From: Bacteroidales bacterium
GTDB taxonomy: Bacteria > Bacteroidota > Bacteroidia > Bacteroidales > Muribaculaceae
Direction of reading: 5' to 3'
NCBI GenBank assembly: GCA_015061005.1
Contig: SUXJ01000010.1
Coordinates: 32,639-96,638, forward strand
Length of the DNA stretch: 64,000 bases
Part shown: positions 27,897 to 34,811 of the stretch, one piece after another
Layout of the letters: each line of letters starts with the position of its first letter
Numbering within the stretch: the stretch's first letter is position 1
Program-made: the position numbers and the translations under genes
The notes under the pieces: generated by a model
The model's input: the letters and a program-made list of their open reading frames with translations, nothing else
Told to the model about the DNA's origin: nothing
Database searches by the model: none

Positions 27897-29420
27897 TTAT
27901 TTGAATTTAAATTTAGCAATAATGATTTTTCGTTGAGTCGATGTAAGTATTAAATGCCACGACAAAAGAATAAGAGTTGTCAGAAATGTTATTGTCGAAC
28001 CTATAAGTTGAATCAAGGGAGACTCAGGTATTAATTTGGTCATAATTACAGATATTGAACATGTAATTGCCATCACAATTAACTCTGGTACGAGAAATCC
28101 CTTGACCATTCGTCGAATGGAGAATCCTGTAAGATGCTGCACCGCAAGAATGCGATACAATAAGCATAGTAAAATCACAAATAATTTGCCAACAAGTATT
28201 GATGGCGCAGAAAAGTTCAGTTTCAATAAAATATAGCCAATAATGATGGTTAAAATTAGGAATGTACTAATGATAATCTGATAATTGCGTATCTTGCCTG
28301 TTGCTTGAATTGTCATCCATAAAGGTGCACCAATAGCTTCTATAATCGCAATACTAATGACCAGAATGCAGAATTGCGATGTATATGCAGGCACATCTCC
28401 TAACCATAGGGACAGAATATAGTCAATATTGAATACAATAGGGCCTCCAATTGCAAAAATTAGCAGAAACGACACTTTACTCGCTAAACACACAAGATTA
28501 AATGTCGATTGCTTATCTTCAGCAGCATAAGATTGTACAATTTGAGGTTGAAAAGCCAATTGAAAGTTTGAGACAAATTGATTTACAGCACTTGCCACTT
28601 GATTTGCGAGTCCCATTGCCGCATTAGCTGCCACCCCAAAAAATAAATTCAAAACGATGCTCAAACCTTGATTTCCAGTAACAGAAGCAAAAGCACCTAA
28701 AGTACTCCAACCAGTAAATGATAAAAGTTCTTTTACAAGTGGTTTATCCCAAATCCATTTTGGGCGATAGTATTTATATCGTTTAAAACAATAAATTGCA
28801 CGAATTGTAATATCAACAGCTGCAACAACGAACATAAGAAATGCATAAAAAATCAGAGTTTCGTTGTTAGGCGCAAATCGCAAAAAAAATACAATTATTA
28901 GTTTAAGAATAACATCTAGAATCCCGGCAATTGCGTAAAATCCGAATCGCTGATGTGCTATAATAATAGCGTCAAATGGCACTTTTACTACAGAGATGAT
29001 AAATGACGCGATTGCTATGTGAAATACAGACATTGCTGCCTCCATGCGCACTGTGGGGATATCCATTTTGGTTGTTAAGAACCATAAGCCTACTGTCTCA
29101 AATATCACTATCGCACATACAGCAAGGCCAGCATATAAAATTAAACTTTGACTAAATATCTTACTCGCATTATTCTCATCATTTTTACCTAATGCCACGT
29201 TGATAAATCTTTGCGTAGCAGATGCCAATGGCGATGTAACAAATGAAATCATCACCACAAGTGTACCTACAACACTCCAAATGCCGAAGTCATCAACTCC
29301 CAGGGCTTGCAATACAACTCTTGAAGTATATAGCGTGACAAGCATTGCTATAGCCATACGAATGTACAACAATAGCGTGTTTTTGGCGATGCGGGAGTTG
29401 CTTGTTGTGGGGGTGGTCAT
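27897..29420 (-). CDS. Wzx-type polysaccharide flippase
   Basis: 507 residues with about 12-14 predicted membrane spans and the N-terminal MATE/MOP pattern (TLLLYIRMAIAMLVTLYTSR, then VVGTLVVMISFVTSPLASATQRF). It should flip undecaprenyl-linked repeat units to the periplasm for the EpsG/Wzy-like polymerase. Its start codon overlaps the stop of the recombinase-like gene as ATGA, so translation of the two is linked. Usual family length. Confidence 0.9.
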   Translation of the reverse strand: MTTPTTSNSRIAKNTLLLYIRMAIAMLVTLYTSRVVLQALGVDDFGIWSVVGTLVVMISFVTSPLASATQRFINVALGKNDENNASKIFSQSLILYAGLAVCAIVIFETVGLWFLTTKMDIPTVRMEAAMSVFHIAIASFIISVVKVPFDAIIIAHQRFGFYAIAGILDVILKLIIVFFLRFAPNNETLIFYAFLMFVVAAVDITIRAIYCFKRYKYYRPKWIWDKPLVKELLSFTGWSTLGAFASVTGNQGLSIVLNLFFGVAANAAMGLANQVASAVNQFVSNFQLAFQPQIVQSYAAEDKQSTFNLVCLASKVSFLLIFAIGGPIVFNIDYILSLWLGDVPAYTSQFCILVISIAIIEAIGAPLWMTIQATGKIRNYQIIISTFLILTIIIGYILLKLNFSAPSILVGKLFVILLCLLYRILAVQHLTGFSIRRMVKGFLVPELIVMAITCSISVIMTKLIPESPLIQLIGSTITFLTTLILLSWHLILTSTQRKIIIAKFKFK

Positions 29421-30019
29421 TGAGGGAGGTGGTTGGCGTTGGTGGGGGCGTTTGCGAAGGGGGAGGTGGAGTTGATGAGGCCGGAGCGGACTGCGGTGTT
29501 GTAGATTGCTTGGAGGATGCGGCAGTAGAAGCTGACTGTGGCTTCTTTGCGTCCGCCGGCACGGAGGTCGGCAGTGAAGCGGTCGATGTGGGCCGCGGAG
29601 AGGTCGGCGAGGTTTATGTCTGTGAGTCCGAGGGTGCGGAGGTGGCCGGCAAATCGGCTTAGGGCATCGGCATATTTTCGGGTGCGCGATGCGTTGGTCG
29701 AGTCATTTTTAAGGGAAGCAATGAGTGAGCGTCCGTAGGCGATGAAACCTTGACCTGAGGTTAGGGCGCTACTGCTGCGTTGAATTGACTGCAAAGTGAC
29801 GGCAAGGAGTTGCTCTGTGTGGCGCAGTTTTCGGCTTAGTAGCGGCCATATCGGAAGGTGATTCTCGGGAGATGTGTACCCTGATTTCTCAAATGATTTC
29901 CATTCACCGGCAGTGACGCCATCGATGGGTTCGGTGACGGAGATTTGGCGGTCTCCATCGGTTGCGGTGATGATGACGGAGCGTTGAGGGAAGGAGGAGA
30001 AGGAGTAGTTTACGATCAT
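29417..30019 (-). CDS. Recombinase-like protein with core-binding domain only, no catalytic domain
   Basis: 200 residues from ATG 30019, which overlaps the upxY-like stop as ATGA. Its own stop overlaps the flippase start as ATGA. Residues about 90-177 match the SAM-like core-binding domain of tyrosine recombinases. TVSFYCRILQAIYNTAV parallels TVSFYMRILRAAYNQAI of the intact recombinase encoded at 30843-32018. The protein stops about 23 residues later, where the catalytic domain would begin. No R, K, HxxR or Y motif follows in any frame. The clean boundary and double coupling suggest a functional DNA-binding protein rather than debris. It occupies the slot of upxZ in Bacteroides capsule operons. 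Function unknown. Confidence 0.8.
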   Translation of the reverse strand: MIVNYSFSSFPQRSVIITATDGDRQISVTEPIDGVTAGEWKSFEKSGYTSPENHLPIWPLLSRKLRHTEQLLAVTLQSIQRSSSALTSGQGFIAYGRSLIASLKNDSTNASRTRKYADALSRFAGHLRTLGLTDINLADLSAAHIDRFTADLRAGGRKEATVSFYCRILQAIYNTAVRSGLINSTSPFANAPTNANHLPQ

Positions 30020-30606
30020 TGGAGGAGGGGCTGTATGTCGTTGAGGGGGATTGCACATTTTGCTCCACCGAGGGCTCCGAGAGCTATAACGAGTTCGCCG
30101 CGACCGTTGGGGAGGCGAACCACGGAGCCTTCGGCGTTGAGGAGGCGTCCGCGAATGACTTTGACTTGCTCGCCAACGCAGTATTCTCGCCCGACAAATT
30201 CAACGGGGTTTTCGTCTTGTCCGAGCATGAATCGGAGCATTTCGATTTGGCGGTTGGGGATTGTTGCTACGGGTTTGCCGTTGGCACGGTCACTGAGGAA
30301 TCGGAAGATGAAGGGTAATGTTACTATCCGACGACGTTGTGCTTCAGTGCAGCGCACAAATAGTGTCGAGCCGATAACTACGCGGTTTGTTTGATGACGA
30401 CGCCCATTGCTCCAGACTCGAGTTTCGGGTTGGACGGCGGCAAATGCTTCGATGCCCATCTTGCAAATTTTCTCCGCGGAGGTGACTTCGGAGTTATGAT
30501 TCACTACGGCTACGAACCACTTTGGAGAGTCCACGCCTCCGGCGCCGTCAGCGACCGAATCTACCGCCGTAACACACTGAGTTTCCGATACTTCATGCGT
30601 GTGCAT
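30016..30606 (-). CDS. UpxY-like NusG-family transcription antiterminator
   Basis: 196 residues. The NGN-type domain starts PKWFVAVVNHNSEVTSAEKI (about 28-47) and includes NRVVIGSTLFVRC. A KOW-like motif lies at about 144-168 (VGEQVKVIRGRLLNAEGSVV). In Bacteroides, UpxY proteins are encoded first in each capsular polysaccharide operon and prevent premature termination in its long leader or transcript. Here it is also the first gene, 37 bases from the left inverted repeat of the invertible promoter segment. Expression should depend on that switch. G+C is higher than in the glycan genes downstream. Confidence 0.88.
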   Translation of the reverse strand: MHTHEVSETQCVTAVDSVADGAGGVDSPKWFVAVVNHNSEVTSAEKICKMGIEAFAAVQPETRVWSNGRRHQTNRVVIGSTLFVRCTEAQRRRIVTLPFIFRFLSDRANGKPVATIPNRQIEMLRFMLGQDENPVEFVGREYCVGEQVKVIRGRLLNAEGSVVRLPNGRGELVIALGALGGAKCAIPLNDIQPLLQ

Positions 30607-30642
30607 TTCACGTCATTGCGCCACTTTCGTTGCGGTATCACA

Positions 30643-30663
30643 CTTTATAATTGTGACTCCACC
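30643..30663 (+). repeat. Left inverted repeat of the invertible promoter
   Basis: 21 bases, starting CTTTATAAT and ending CTCCACC, are the exact reverse complement of 30808-30828. The flanking outer bases (GGTATCACA) form an imperfect inverted arm to the inner TGTGAC around the CTTTATAAT core, as expected for a tyrosine-recombinase crossover site. Confidence 0.93.
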
Positions 30664-30807
30664 CACTCTAATCTATTGATTATTCGACATTTACAAAATC
30701 AGTCTGACATGCAATTTTATATTGTAAAAGAGATTCCCTTAAAATAAATCACCTCAAAGGTGTTCATTTTACAGAAAATTCACTATATTTGCAGGGCGTA
30801 AAGCTTT
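30664..30807. promoter_or_regulatory. Invertible promoter segment of the polysaccharide operon
   Basis: 144 bases enclosed by perfect 21-bp inverted repeats, between the 3' end of a tyrosine recombinase gene and the start of the upxY-like operon. It carries one strong Bacteroidetes -7 box, on the plus strand in this assembly and therefore pointing away from upxY. Inversion would move the box to about 30680-30687 on the minus strand, some 75 bases before the upxY start. A short palindrome (CACCT CAA AGGTG, 30750-30762) sits at the -33 position. Size, repeats and adjacent recombinase fit Bacteroides phase-variable capsule promoters. Confidence 0.88.
30761..30791 (+). promoter_or_regulatory. Promoter inside the invertible segment (current orientation: away from the operon)
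   Basis: TATATTTG (30784-30791) followed by CAGGG is a full -7 match. The -33 region (TGTT, 30761-30764) is weak and overlaps a 5-bp-stem palindrome. No comparable TAnnTTTG is seen on the other strand of the segment, so the sequenced orientation should be OFF for upxY. Confidence 0.7.
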
Positions 30808-30828
30808 GGTGGAGTCACAATTATAAAG
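30808..30828 (-). repeat. Right inverted repeat of the invertible promoter
   Basis: Exact reverse complement of 30643-30663. It ends 15 bases before the stop codon of the recombinase gene. Its outer flank (AGTGTATC) differs from that of the left copy, as expected when the crossover lies in the repeat. Confidence 0.93.
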
Positions 30829-30842
30829 AGTGTATCTTTTTT

Positions 30843-32018
30843 TTACAAGAGGGAGAGTATCATTGAGTTTGCGCGATCAACTACTGAAGTTTCAAGCGAA
30901 GATAGATATATTTGAGTCGTTGTTTCGGAATCATGACCCATTGCTTCGCATATAACCCCAATGGGCACATGCCTTGACTTTGCCGCCGATGCCCAGCTAT
31001 GACGCGCCACGTAGAGGGTCAGCCTACTTGGAGCACCAATCATGCGTGAAATCGCGTGTAGGTTTTTGTTAATTTTATATCCGACTTTTCGATATGCAAC
31101 ATATTCATTAATTCCGGGCTTAGTTATAATAGGCAAAAGATATTCAGTGGGATTTGCCGGATACTTGTCAATAACTGCTTGCATTTCCTTTCTCCACTCG
31201 ATTTCTAAAGTTTGCCCGGTTTTGTGACGCTGATAAATCAGACGACCGTCACTCAGACTCGTCTTTCGCAAAAATGCCATATCAACCAAGCTCATTCCAC
31301 GAAGGTAAAAACTGAGCAAAAACATATCACGTGCAAAGTCAGCGTCGGAATCAGCACGGAGGTCAAGATTTTTAATGCGTTTTATCATCGTAATACTCAC
31401 AGCTCGTTTCTTGGTCTTCGCCAAACCTGTAAATACACGACGGAATGGACGACGATTTTCCAAAGCGGCATTTTCAATTGCCTGATTATAGGCAGCACGC
31501 AGTATACGCATATAGAATGAAACGGTGTTGAGTGCATTGCCCCGAGTTCTCAAATATGCCTGATAACCTTCGATCAGTGCCGGAGATATCTCGTCAATCA
31601 ATATATCAACACCATGACGAAAACTGCTAAAACTGTTTAGCGTCTGCCTATAAGCTGCTGCCGTGCGCTCTCGACCCTGCCCTTTCAGCTTCAACACTTC
31701 TGTTTGAAGCACCTGAAACATTGACCAAGAAGCACAAAAATTCATATATTCTTCAACAATATCCTCACACGCATAAGGGACTCCGCGTTCTTCCAGAAGG
31801 TTTATAATGCGTGAAAAACGGCTCATATCCAATCCTATACCACTTCTTGCAGGACATGCAACATGGACCATATTTCTTGACAAATCCCATTCGGACACGG
31901 AAATATTAAACCTATTCACGATGACTTTTACCTTTCTACAATGTTTCACCTCATAGACGATACTTCCATAAGAGTCATCTCTGCGTAACTTCTTAAATTT
32001 AACTTTGACGGATGCCAT
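30843..32018 (-). CDS. Tyrosine site-specific recombinase (putative promoter invertase)
   Basis: 391 residues from ATG 32018 (MASVKVKFKKLR). A longer frame to 32087 would start upstream of the likely promoter. Arm-type N-terminal domain, SAM-like core-binding domain (about 95-185) and catalytic domain with Arg240 (FYLRGMS), Lys266 (HKTGQ), YxxRH with Arg339, His362 (MGHDSETT) and nucleophile Tyr371. The first His of the usual HxxR box is Tyr, a change I also associate with other Bacteroidetes integrases. It resembles the recombinases beside Bacteroides capsule loci. Placement against the inverted repeats makes it the obvious enzyme for inversion. Confidence 0.9.
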   Translation of the reverse strand: MASVKVKFKKLRRDDSYGSIVYEVKHCRKVKVIVNRFNISVSEWDLSRNMVHVACPARSGIGLDMSRFSRIINLLEERGVPYACEDIVEEYMNFCASWSMFQVLQTEVLKLKGQGRERTAAAYRQTLNSFSSFRHGVDILIDEISPALIEGYQAYLRTRGNALNTVSFYMRILRAAYNQAIENAALENRRPFRRVFTGLAKTKKRAVSITMIKRIKNLDLRADSDADFARDMFLLSFYLRGMSLVDMAFLRKTSLSDGRLIYQRHKTGQTLEIEWRKEMQAVIDKYPANPTEYLLPIITKPGINEYVAYRKVGYKINKNLHAISRMIGAPSRLTLYVARHSWASAAKSRHVPIGVICEAMGHDSETTTQIYLSSLETSVVDRANSMILSLL

Positions 32019-32066
32019 AAATACATAATAATTAAAAGTTTGTATAGTTTTACTTCTGCACTCCGT

Positions 32067-32074
32067 CAAAGATA
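32067..32074 (-). promoter_or_regulatory. -7 element of the recombinase gene
   Basis: Minus-strand TATCTTTG matches TAnnTTTG and lies 48 bases before ATG 32018. No convincing -33 box is seen. It implies that the recombinase is transcribed independently of the invertible promoter. Confidence 0.45.
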
Positions 32075-32143
32075 AGAATGTTTCCAAGAGTCGCGTTCTA
32101 TGTCACACCAATGCCCATTAAGGAGAATTCACTCAATCATAAG

Positions 32144-32175
32144 TTTGCATATTGATAAAAAAAATCGTAACTTTG
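32144..32175 (+). promoter_or_regulatory. rplS promoter
   Basis: TTTG (32144-32147), 20-bp spacer, TAACTTTG (32168-32175): a consensus Bacteroidetes promoter 88 bases before the L19 start codon. The roughly 80-nt leader is GC-rich and could fold; I do not recognise an autoregulatory motif. Confidence 0.75.
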
Positions 32176-32263
32176 CACCCGGATTCCGTAATCGCTGGCG
32201 CGACGAAGAGGTGCGCGTTATGTTGCGGACGAATGTCAAACCCCTAATAATCAATTAGTCACA

Positions 32264-32650
32264 ATGGACTTGATTAAAATTGCCGAAGAGGCATTTGCAA
32301 CAGAAAGCAAAAACTTTCCCCGTTTCCAACCGGGCGACACCATCACCATTGCTTACCGCATTAAAGAAGGTAATAAGGAACGTATCCAGCAATATCGTGG
32401 TGTAGTAATCAAAATCACAGGCGAAGGCGCAAAGAAGCGTTTCACCGTTCGCAAAATGAGCGACAACATCGGTGTGGAACGTATCTTCCCCATGGAATCT
32501 CCCTTTATTGACTCTATCGTAGTTAATAAATATGGTAAAGTTCGCCGCGCCAAGATTTACTATCTGCGCAACCTCACCGGTAAAAAGGCTCGCATCAAAG
32601 AGCGTCGCCTTAAACCCTCGGAACAAGCTGCATTGGCTGCCGAGAACTAA
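32264..32650 (+). CDS. rplS: 50S ribosomal protein L19
   Basis: 128 residues of bacterial L19. Recognisable segments are FQPGDTITIAYRIKEGNKERIQQYRG-like (about 25-50), FTVRKMSDNIGVERIFP and the basic KVRRAKIYYLRNLTGKKARIKE near the C terminus. It lies at the 30S-50S interface. Single-gene unit: own promoter upstream and a strong terminator 13 bases downstream. Length is slightly above that of E. coli L19 because of a short C-terminal extension. Confidence 0.98.
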   Translation: MDLIKIAEEAFATESKNFPRFQPGDTITIAYRIKEGNKERIQQYRGVVIKITGEGAKKRFTVRKMSDNIGVERIFPMESPFIDSIVVNKYGKVRRAKIYYLRNLTGKKARIKERRLKPSEQAALAAEN

Positions 32651-32663
32651 AAAATCACAAACG

Positions 32664-32695
32664 AAAGCGCCGCTCGCCAACGAGCCGGCGCTTTT
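32664..32695 (+). terminator. rplS terminator
   Basis: A 13-bp stem (AAAGCGCCG then CTCG, against CGAG then CGGCGCTTT, with a one-base bulge) closes a CCAA loop and ends in TTTT. purE starts 18 bases later. Confidence 0.85.
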
Positions 32696-32712
32696 GACTT
32701 TTCTTTACTATC

Positions 32713-33219
32713 ATGACTCCAAAAGTATCTATTATTATGGGCAGCACGTCTGACCTGCCCATCTTGCGCAAGGCTGCCGACTTCCTTAACTCCATGGAAG
32801 TACCTTTTGAAATGAATGCTCTTTCCGCACATCGCACTCCGGCAGAAGTAGAGGAGTTTGCGCGTAATGCAGCAGGACGCGGCATCAAAGTTATTATTGC
32901 TGCAGCAGGTATGGCTGCAGCCCTCCCCGGAGTAATCGCAGCGATGACCCCCCTACCCGTCATTGGTTTGCCGATTGACTCCACCCTTCAAGGACAAGAT
33001 GCACTGCTCAGCATCGTACAGATGCCTCCCGGCATTGCGGTTGCCACAGTGGGCATCAACGCCGGCATGAATGCAGCTGTACTTGCTGTGCAAATGTTGG
33101 CATTGAGCGAACCGGAACTCGCCAAGCGTTTTGACGCATACCGTGCCGGACTGAACGCGAAAATAGTGAAAGCAAATGCTGAACTCGCTGAAGTAAAATA
33201 CGAGTTCAAAACAAACTAA
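32713..33219 (+). CDS. purE: N5-carboxyaminoimidazole ribonucleotide mutase
   Basis: 168 residues, normal for class I PurE. IIMGSTSDLPILRKA (about 7-21), SAHRTPAEVEEFA (about 38-50) with the catalytic His, and AAAGMAAALPGVIAAMTPLPVIGLP (about 63-87) are diagnostic. It converts N5-CAIR to CAIR in purine synthesis in the cytoplasm. It stands alone between the rplS terminator and ispG (20-base gap), and may be co-transcribed with ispG. Confidence 0.97.
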   Translation: MTPKVSIIMGSTSDLPILRKAADFLNSMEVPFEMNALSAHRTPAEVEEFARNAAGRGIKVIIAAAGMAAALPGVIAAMTPLPVIGLPIDSTLQGQDALLSIVQMPPGIAVATVGINAGMNAAVLAVQMLALSEPELAKRFDAYRAGLNAKIVKANAELAEVKYEFKTN

Positions 33220-33239
33220 CAGACCATTACCCCTACCCA

Positions 33240-34811
33240 ATGGACTTGATAAACTGCAAACGTCGCTCCTGTAAAGAGGTAACTGTAGGAGAATCGGTGC
33301 GCATAGGCGGAGAGAATCCAATTGTTGTTCAAAGCATGACGTCCACTTCGACCAACGATATAGCGTCATCAATTGAGCAAATTCGCAAAATTACTGAAGC
33401 CGGCGCAACTCTCGTGCGCTTGACAGCACAAGGAGTTCGCGAAGCTGAAGCTCTTGCCAAAATACGTCCCCAAGTGAACGTGCCTCTTGTTGCCGACATC
33501 CACTTCAATCCTCGTGCAGCTTTGGCTGCCGCTGAAGCAGTTGACAAAGTGCGCATAAACCCGGGAAATTTCTGCCGTCCGGGAGCCGGCATTGAAGAAG
33601 CATTACTTCCACTGCTGGCAATAGCGAAACGACGCAAAGTCGCTTTACGCATCGGCGTTAACCACGGCTCTTTATCACCGGAAATAATGGAACGCTATGG
33701 TGACACTCCCGAAGGCATGGTCGAAAGCGCAATGCAGTTTATCAGAATGTGCGCAAAACATGATTTCCACGACATAGTCGTAAGCATCAAAGCGTCAAAC
33801 ACTGTTGTAATGGTTCGCACAGTGCGACTCCTTGTTCAAACCATGGCCAAGGAGAATTTAGAATATCCACTACACCTTGGCGTAACCGAGGCAGGAGATG
33901 GAGAAGACGGTCGCGTAAAGTCCGCAGTCGGAATCGGCACACTATTGTATCAGGGCATTGGCGACACCATTAGGGTATCACTCAGCGAAAACCCGGAAAA
34001 AGAAGTACCCGTAGCTCGCGCTCTGTTAGCTCACATCGGTAAAGCGGCTAAAGCCTCCGAAATAACATATAGTTATGCCAACGGCTATAATCCCATAATG
34101 CCGGAACGCTTAGCATCTCGTGAAGTCGGTGGAATTGGCGGAGAAACACAGCCCATTGTATGGGGACACGATAAAGTTACAGCTCCGACTCGCGAGTTTA
34201 ACGCTGCATCAAGAGACTATTCCTCCATCCATGAGCATGAAATCATAATCCTCTCGTCATCACATTCCAATCAAGTTGGCGAATTACAAGCAGCGCGCCA
34301 TGCAATGATTCAATCCGGGATAAACAACCCCGTGGTCATGAAGATATCCTACGATGCATCTGACCCGGACTTGGCGATCAAAGCAGCAGCAGATTTCGGG
34401 GCATTACTGCTAAACGGTCACCAAGACGGCATCTTCATTGATGCTCCGGGAACGGACACATCCGACCTCGGTTTGTCGATTCTGCAAGCCGCCAGATTAC
34501 GATTTAGCAAAACAGAATTCATATCTTGCCCAAGCTGCGGAAGAACCATGTTTGACCTCCAGCAGACACTGAAGGCTGTTAAAGGCGCAACATCACACCT
34601 CAAAGGCCTCAAGATCGGAGTGATGGGCTGCATCGTTAACGGTCCGGGCGAAATGGCCGACGCCGATTATGGTTATGTCGGAGCTGGAGTTGGACGCATC
34701 AGCCTTTATCGCAAAAAAGAATGCGTTGAACGAAATCTACCGCAAGAAGAAGCCATCGAGCATCTAATAAATCTCATCAAAGCCAACGGCGAATGGCAGG
34801 AACCGAACTAA
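33240..34811 (+). CDS. ispG: (E)-4-hydroxy-3-methylbut-2-enyl-diphosphate synthase
   Basis: 523 residues. IspG/GcpE converts MEcPP to HMBPP in the MEP isoprenoid pathway with a [4Fe-4S] cluster. Cluster ligands are Cys430 and Cys433 (ISCPSCGRT) and Cys464 with the nearby Glu471 (GCIVNGPGE). The TIM-barrel part fills about 1-270. An extra domain of roughly 150 residues sits between barrel and cluster domain, as in other Bacteroidetes and plants. The total is longer than E. coli (about 370) but shorter than the about 600 I remember for Bacteroides. The end overlaps the M16 peptidase gene by 19 bases. Confidence 0.96.
   Translation: MDLINCKRRSCKEVTVGESVRIGGENPIVVQSMTSTSTNDIASSIEQIRKITEAGATLVRLTAQGVREAEALAKIRPQVNVPLVADIHFNPRAALAAAEAVDKVRINPGNFCRPGAGIEEALLPLLAIAKRRKVALRIGVNHGSLSPEIMERYGDTPEGMVESAMQFIRMCAKHDFHDIVVSIKASNTVVMVRTVRLLVQTMAKENLEYPLHLGVTEAGDGEDGRVKSAVGIGTLLYQGIGDTIRVSLSENPEKEVPVARALLAHIGKAAKASEITYSYANGYNPIMPERLASREVGGIGGETQPIVWGHDKVTAPTREFNAASRDYSSIHEHEIIILSSSHSNQVGELQAARHAMIQSGINNPVVMKISYDASDPDLAIKAAADFGALLLNGHQDGIFIDAPGTDTSDLGLSILQAARLRFSKTEFISCPSCGRTMFDLQQTLKAVKGATSHLKGLKIGVMGCIVNGPGEMADADYGYVGAGVGRISLYRKKECVERNLPQEEAIEHLINLIKANGEWQEPN

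Noticed and set aside
29402..30394. Plus-strand frames opposite the upxY and recombinase-like genes (29402-29662, 29945-30394)
   Set aside because: G-rich shadows with Gly/Val/Glu repeats opposite genes with recognised domains and coupled starts.
30391..30747. 118-codon plus-strand frame running from upxY antisense into the invertible segment
   Set aside because: No start context or domain, and it would be disrupted by every inversion of 30664-30807.
32019..32087. 23-residue N-terminal extension of the recombinase
   Set aside because: It would start upstream of the TATCTTTG promoter box at 32067-32074, and MASVKVKFKKLR is a typical start for this family.
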